Shown: piece after piece, positions 60,605 to 64,000 of the stretch
Position numbering within the stretch: position 1 is the stretch's first letter
Layout of the letters: every line of letters starts with the position of its first letter
NCBI GenBank assembly: GCA_023511295.1
Contig: JAIMBT010000013.1
Span: 51,831 to 115,830, forward strand
Source of the DNA: Alicyclobacillus sp.
GTDB taxonomy: Bacteria > Bacillota > Bacilli > Alicyclobacillales > Alicyclobacillaceae
Direction: 5' to 3'
DNA: 64,000 nucleotides
Translations under genes and position numbers: made by a program
The notes under the pieces: generated by a model
What the model saw: only the letters and a program-made list of their open reading frames with translations
The model's database searches: none
What the model was told of the DNA's origin: nothing

Positions 60605-61207
60605 TCACCGGAGCGGAAAGCGCTCGGCAATGACCTCCACGGCATTGTCCGCCAGGATGGTCGTCGCATACTCCTCCAGCCAGGCCGGGGCCATAGAAGA
60701 GAACTCTCCGTATTCATGTAGAATCGCCCAGATGGCGTCGTACGCCTCATCCCCCATACTGTTCTCGTCCACGGTCATCAGGTACGAACGGTCGTACTGG
60801 TACAACCGGGTGACGAGACCGAAGTCGAGTAAGGCATGGCATACGCGCACGACGTCCTCGAAATCCGCAAACTCAAAGACAAAATTGGGGTCTGTCGGCG
60901 TGAGCAAGTCCATGTCAATCCCGTCGTCATCCAGGTCGTCTTCTTCTTCCTTCTTCGCCGGCAAGGCCGGTACGCGGGTCACAATCACCACGACCCCCTC
61001 ACTCGGCATCGTGAACGCCTCGATGGAGATGGGCCCCGCGACCTCGAACCCGACTTCTTCATACGCGGTCTCCATCATATCCCAGAACAGCTCCTGCACC
61101 TTCTTGCCGTTATGCCAGATTTCGTCCCGGCCGATGCCGCGGCGTTCCAGGTCCTCGTAGCTGATGAAGATGCGCACTTTATCACGGGCAATCCGTTCGA
61201 TTTTCAT
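60605..61207 (-). CDS. mecA: Adaptor protein MecA
   Basis: Adaptor that delivers substrates such as ComK to the ClpC-ClpP protease. N-terminal substrate-binding domain (about 1-80: MKIERIARDKVRIFIS, cited as IERIARDKVRIF), an acidic linker (KKEEEDDLDDDGIDMD, about 105-120) and the C-terminal ClpC-binding domain with FEFADFEDVVRVCHAL and the LxxYxRSYxL-like LYQYDRSYLM. 200 residues, near the usual 200-220. ATG 61207 follows GGAGGGG by 5 nt. Paralogues MecA and YpbH cannot be told apart here; the gene stands alone between pepV and gudB. Confidence 0.92.
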   Translation of the reverse strand: MKIERIARDKVRIFISYEDLERRGIGRDEIWHNGKKVQELFWDMMETAYEEVGFEVAGPISIEAFTMPSEGVVVIVTRVPALPAKKEEEDDLDDDGIDMDLLTPTDPNFVFEFADFEDVVRVCHALLDFGLVTRLYQYDRSYLMTVDENSMGDEAYDAIWAILHEYGEFSSMAPAWLEEYATTILADNAVEVIAERFPLR

Positions 61208-61390
61208 CGGTACCCCTCCGTTTCTACGGATTTTATGCATGCGCGCACAGAACCCGACGGCAAGGCGATGGGTGACTCCTGTACTCGACCACGGCGCACG
61301 GCCAGCTCACCGCGCGGAGCCAGACGCTGGGACCGCTATCGGAACGTCCAACCGGACGATACTTCCACGCACCGCAGAGGCTCCTCTCCT

Positions 61391-61408
61391 ACCCTATGGT
61401 TATAGGGT
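61391..61408. repeat. Palindrome over the pepV stop codon
   Basis: ACCCTAT-GGTT-ATAGGGT, perfect 7-bp arms; the pepV TAA lies in it. It may be a weak terminator; no T-run is present. Confidence 0.4.
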
Positions 61409-62779
61409 ATTCGCTAATTCTAACATGGCGTGCGCGTATATCTCAATACAGCGAAAATAATCGTCAACCGCCCAAGACTCATCCGCTTCGTGCGCGAGAT
61501 CTGGCTCATTCGGAAAGAGCGGCCCGAAAGCGACGGCATTCGGTATGGCCCGTGCATACGTGGCTCCGCCGATGGCGAGCGGGATTGCCGGTTGGTGCGT
61601 GACCGACTCATAGACCGCGGCCAGCGTTTGGACCACCGGGTGCTCCAATGGGAGGTACAGTGGTGCCAGATCTCCAGCCAGATGCACCGACCACTTGTCG
61701 GAGAGTTGGGCGCGTATGCGCAGAGCGACCTCTTCTCCCGTCCAGTGGATGGGATAGCGAATATTGAGGTGGAAAACGTACGTGTTACCGTCCAGGTAGC
61801 CCCGGCCGAGGTTGCATGTCAAGGGACCGGTTACCTCGTCCGACCCTTCAATGCCGAGACTCTTCCCCCTGCTGTCGAGCATCGCGATGGCCCTCCACAT
61901 CGAAGCGTTCGCCACCGGCTGGCTAGCCAGCAACTGCGCCAAGTGGACAATCGCGTTCACGCCCTTCTCGGGTTGACTCGCATGGGCCGAGACGCCAGAG
62001 GTCACAATCTCAATGCTCGATCCGTTGACGGTGAACCGCGCTTCCATCTGGCGGTTGCGCGCCTCGCGGTACAGTGTCTCCTCCCATTCGTTCACCGCAA
62101 TTCCCGAATGGCAGTCGACGATGGCGCGGGCGGATTCAGGCACCATGTTGCTCCGGGTGCCTCCATCAAACGAGATGACCCGAGGATTCATCGACAGGAC
62201 GTCCGCCGGCACTTCAATCCGGATGGTCGCCACGCCTTTCTCCGCGTGAATCAGCGGGAAGTCAGCGTCCGGCGTGAATCCGCCGAGCGGTGCCGGGTGC
62301 GCCGAGAAGTATTTCTGCATGCACTTCCATCCGCTCTCCTCATCGAGTCCGAAAATCAGCCGAATCTTGCGCCGCGGCTTCAACCCCAGGGATTTCAAAC
62401 CGATGAGGGCCCACAGTGTGGACAAAGCCGGCCCCTTGTCGTCCAAGGCACCACGGGCGTAAATTCGACCGTCCACCAGTTCAGCACCGAACGGTGGCCG
62501 CGACCAGTTGTCTCCTGCCGGAACCACGTCGAGATGGGAAAGAACAGCGACGTAGTCGTCCCCGTCGCCGTATTCCACGTGGCCAGCGTATCCGTCCACG
62601 TTGCTCACCGTAAAACCATGGGACTCTGCCAGTCGGAGAACGTAGTCGAGCGCGTCCGCACAGGCCTTCCCGAACGGCTGCCCGGGTACGTAGTTTCCCT
62701 CCACACTGGGGATTCTCAACAGGGCCTGCAGCGACTCCAGCATGTCCTGTCGATATTCATCAATGAATGACTCCAGCAT
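61400..62779 (-). CDS. pepV: Dipeptidase PepV (M20 family)
   Basis: Dinuclear-zinc dipeptidase of the M20A family acting on a wide range of dipeptides in the cytoplasm. Metal sites: VAVLSHLDVVPAGD, RGALDDKGPAL, the catalytic/metal glutamates in FGLDEESGWKC, then DADFPLIHAEKG and, near the end, the last histidine in PDLAHEADES. The inserted lid domain is present. 459 residues is normal for PepV. The ATG at 62779 follows GGAGG (within AAAGGAGGCCG). It starts 37 nt after the ccpA stop, so the two may be co-transcribed. Confidence 0.93.
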   Translation of the reverse strand: MLESFIDEYRQDMLESLQALLRIPSVEGNYVPGQPFGKACADALDYVLRLAESHGFTVSNVDGYAGHVEYGDGDDYVAVLSHLDVVPAGDNWSRPPFGAELVDGRIYARGALDDKGPALSTLWALIGLKSLGLKPRRKIRLIFGLDEESGWKCMQKYFSAHPAPLGGFTPDADFPLIHAEKGVATIRIEVPADVLSMNPRVISFDGGTRSNMVPESARAIVDCHSGIAVNEWEETLYREARNRQMEARFTVNGSSIEIVTSGVSAHASQPEKGVNAIVHLAQLLASQPVANASMWRAIAMLDSRGKSLGIEGSDEVTGPLTCNLGRGYLDGNTYVFHLNIRYPIHWTGEEVALRIRAQLSDKWSVHLAGDLAPLYLPLEHPVVQTLAAVYESVTHQPAIPLAIGGATYARAIPNAVAFGPLFPNEPDLAHEADESWAVDDYFRCIEIYAHAMLELANTL

Positions 62780-62816
62780 GCGCGCGGCCTCCTTTGCGCC
62801 AGTCCCTGTCCGCCGC

Positions 62817-63797
62817 TCAAGTCGACTGCCGTTCGACGATGTTGTGCAGCAGAGTGACGGAGTAGTTCTCGACCGGCTCGTCCTTCAACAACTTTGTCAA
62901 AAGCCGCATGGACACAGCGCCGAAGTCGTACATCGGTTGCGCAATCACGGTCATTTCCGGGCGCACCATCTCGGCCATTCGGGTGTTGTCAAACGCAATC
63001 ACCTTGACATCTGCGGGCACCTGCCCACCGCTGTCTTGCACAGCGTGGATGGACGCAAGTCCGAGTTCGTCGGAGTCAGCGACAATCCCGTCAATCCCAT
63101 GTGCGGTGAGTGCCTCGCGAACCAGCGGCAACGCCGTGTGATATCGTCCGTCCGGCACCGCGATGCGGACAAATGGCGTGTTCCCCTCGCACCCCTGCAC
63201 ACCGTGCCACCGCCGGTCTGCCACGACCGACTGACCGCCCGGAATGGACACGAACGCCAGCCGCCGACACCCTTTGTCCAGCAGATATCGCCCAGCGTCT
63301 CGCCCGGCCTGTCGATTATCGATGTTGACCGATGGAATCCGCCGCTCGGGGTCTTCCGTCGCACAGAGCACAACGGGAATCTGCGCACTTTCAAAGGCAG
63401 CCACGTGTTCGGGCAAGAGCGCGTTGGTGAGGTAGATGATGCCGTCCACCTGTTTTTCCCACATCGTCCCAATCAAGTCGACTTCCCGTTCCACCTGCGC
63501 ATCCGAATTGGTGAGGATGATATGGTATTCGTACATCGTCGCGATGTCTTCGATTCCGCGCACGACCTCTGCCACGAACGCGGCGGAGACGTCAGGGACG
63601 ATGACGCCGATGGTCCGCGTCCGTTTACTGGCCAGTCCGCGAGCGACGGCGTTCGGACGATACCCGAGCAAAGCGATGGCGTCGAGCACGCGTTTCTTCG
63701 TCTCTTCCTTGACGACGGCTGTCCCGTTCAAAACTCGCGAGACCGTGGCCATCGACACCTTTGCTTCTCGAGCCACGTCGTAAATGGTGACCGTCAC
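62817..63797 (-). CDS. ccpA: Catabolite control protein A
   Basis: LacI-family global regulator that binds cre sites with HPr(Ser-P) as co-repressor. The N-terminal helix-turn-helix TIYDVAREAKVSMATVSRVL (20 residues) and hinge RPNAVARGLASKRT are nearly those of B. subtilis CcpA, as are IGVIVPDVSAAF, RGIEDIATMYEY and the C-terminal IAFDNTRMAEMVRPEM and GAVSMRLLTKLL. 326 residues, close to 334. GTG 63797 lies 9 nt after GGAGGGAGG. The close match over effector-domain motifs supports CcpA rather than another LacI regulator. A TATGAT box lies about 30 nt upstream of the start, without a good -35. Confidence 0.92.
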   Translation of the reverse strand: MTVTIYDVAREAKVSMATVSRVLNGTAVVKEETKKRVLDAIALLGYRPNAVARGLASKRTRTIGVIVPDVSAAFVAEVVRGIEDIATMYEYHIILTNSDAQVEREVDLIGTMWEKQVDGIIYLTNALLPEHVAAFESAQIPVVLCATEDPERRIPSVNIDNRQAGRDAGRYLLDKGCRRLAFVSIPGGQSVVADRRWHGVQGCEGNTPFVRIAVPDGRYHTALPLVREALTAHGIDGIVADSDELGLASIHAVQDSGGQVPADVKVIAFDNTRMAEMVRPEMTVIAQPMYDFGAVSMRLLTKLLKDEPVENYSVTLLHNIVERQST

Positions 63798-63886
63798 GTC
63801 CGAAGACCTCCCTCCAGTGCTTTCCTTTATCATATCATGTTGTGAAACCTGTCCACATCGCGAAACGAATTTGCGTCCACCTCGAC

Positions 63887-63918
63887 AAAAAATCGGACGC
63901 AGCCAATGGGCTCGTCCG
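63887..63918 (-). terminator. Terminator after tRNA-Leu
   Basis: CGGACG-AGCC pairs with GGCT-CGTCCG (one bulged base, 4-nt loop), followed by ATTTTTTG on the minus strand, 6 nt behind the tRNA 3' end. Confidence 0.75.
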
Positions 63919-63923
63919 TTGGA

Positions 63924-64000
63924 TGCGGGTGAAGGGACTCGAACCCCCACGGTTTCCCGCCAGAACCTAAATCTGGTGCGTCTGCCAATTCCGCCACACC
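63924..64000 (-). tRNA. tRNA-Leu (anticodon UAG), 5' end cut by window edge
   Basis: Class II tRNA on the minus strand: anticodon stem CCAGA/TCTGG with loop TTTAGGT (anticodon TAG), a long variable arm, T-arm GGGGG-TTCGAGT-CCCTT and acceptor 3' side CACCCGC plus discriminator A. Three bases of the 5' acceptor strand lie beyond the window. CCA is not encoded (ATCC follows). Confidence 0.93.

Noticed and set aside
63830..63860. cre (CcpA) site in front of ccpA
   Set aside because: TGTGAAACCTGTCCACA only loosely resembles the cre pattern and lacks the central CG.
1..64000. CRISPR arrays, IS elements, rRNA genes
   Set aside because: No regularly spaced repeats, transposase motifs or rRNA sequence found on reading the window.

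Overview
This GC-rich window reads as chromosome of an endospore-forming Firmicute of the order Bacillales, most likely an Alicyclobacillaceae-type thermoacidophile relative (inference). The reasons are spore genes (spoIVA, ypeB, ylbJ/spoVV-type, a CotS-family kinase), bacillithiol synthesis (bshA), a menaquinone-type qcr complex, menaquinone-7 side-chain genes (hepS-menG-hepT), TRAP (mtrB), a squalene-hopene-type cyclase, and long-range gene order matching the Bacillus subtilis ypi/ypj, trp, hepST, spoIVA, cmk and gudB regions. Almost every gene is on the minus strand, so transcription runs from high to low coordinates. No IS element, prophage, CRISPR array or rRNA was seen.

Layout, low to high coordinate. 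1-8.9 kb: dinG (cut by the window edge), a TPR protein, birA, cca, bshA, mgsA, dapB and ypjD form one tight minus-strand operon with several 4-nt start/stop overlaps. 9.3-13.9 kb: three plus-strand membrane-protein genes (ylbJ/spoVV-type, ykvI-type, YitT-type) and minus-strand uppP; two of the three plus-strand genes have sigma-E-like promoters. 14-17.2 kb: qcrC, qcrB, ypiF and ypiB, with the expected Rieske gene qcrA missing. 17.3-20.3 kb: an XPB-type helicase and a partner protein carrying the same accessory domain. 20.7-30.3 kb: an aromatic supra-operon aroC-aroB-aroH-[leader]-trpD-trpC-trpF-trpB-trpA-aroF(DAHP synthase)-tyrA. trpE is missing, but a full TRAP-type attenuator leader remains in front of trpD.

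30.4-41.9 kb: material not found between aroC and ndk in B. subtilis. It holds three tandem M42 peptidase paralogues (one with ruined active site), an RluA-type pseudouridine synthase, tRNA-Gly(CCC), an SGNH hydrolase, a terpenoid cyclase with a CotS-like kinase, two tiny membrane proteins, mscL, pheA and a patatin-like protein. 42-48.5 kb: ndk, hepT-menG-hepS, mtrB, hup, spoIVA, gcvH. 48.5-58.9 kb: gpsA, plsY, der, a PDZ/radical-SAM/DUF512 protein, an S1-domain protein, plsC, cmk, a membrane protein of unknown role, a PilZ protein, ypeB (without its usual partner sleB) and a small zinc-ribbon protein. 59-64 kb: gudB, mecA, pepV, ccpA and a tRNA-Leu(UAG) cut at the edge.

How it works together: TRAP made from mtrB at 45.2 kb is expected to act on the leader at 27.4-27.6 kb and so couple tryptophan level to trpDCFBA, DAHP synthase and tyrA. 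Phospholipid genes (gpsA, plsY, plsC), isoprenoid/quinone genes and ribosome-related genes (der, S1, cmk) form the housekeeping core, with sporulation genes interspersed and driven by their own candidate sporulation-sigma promoters. All promoter, terminator and start calls are by eye from the sequence.
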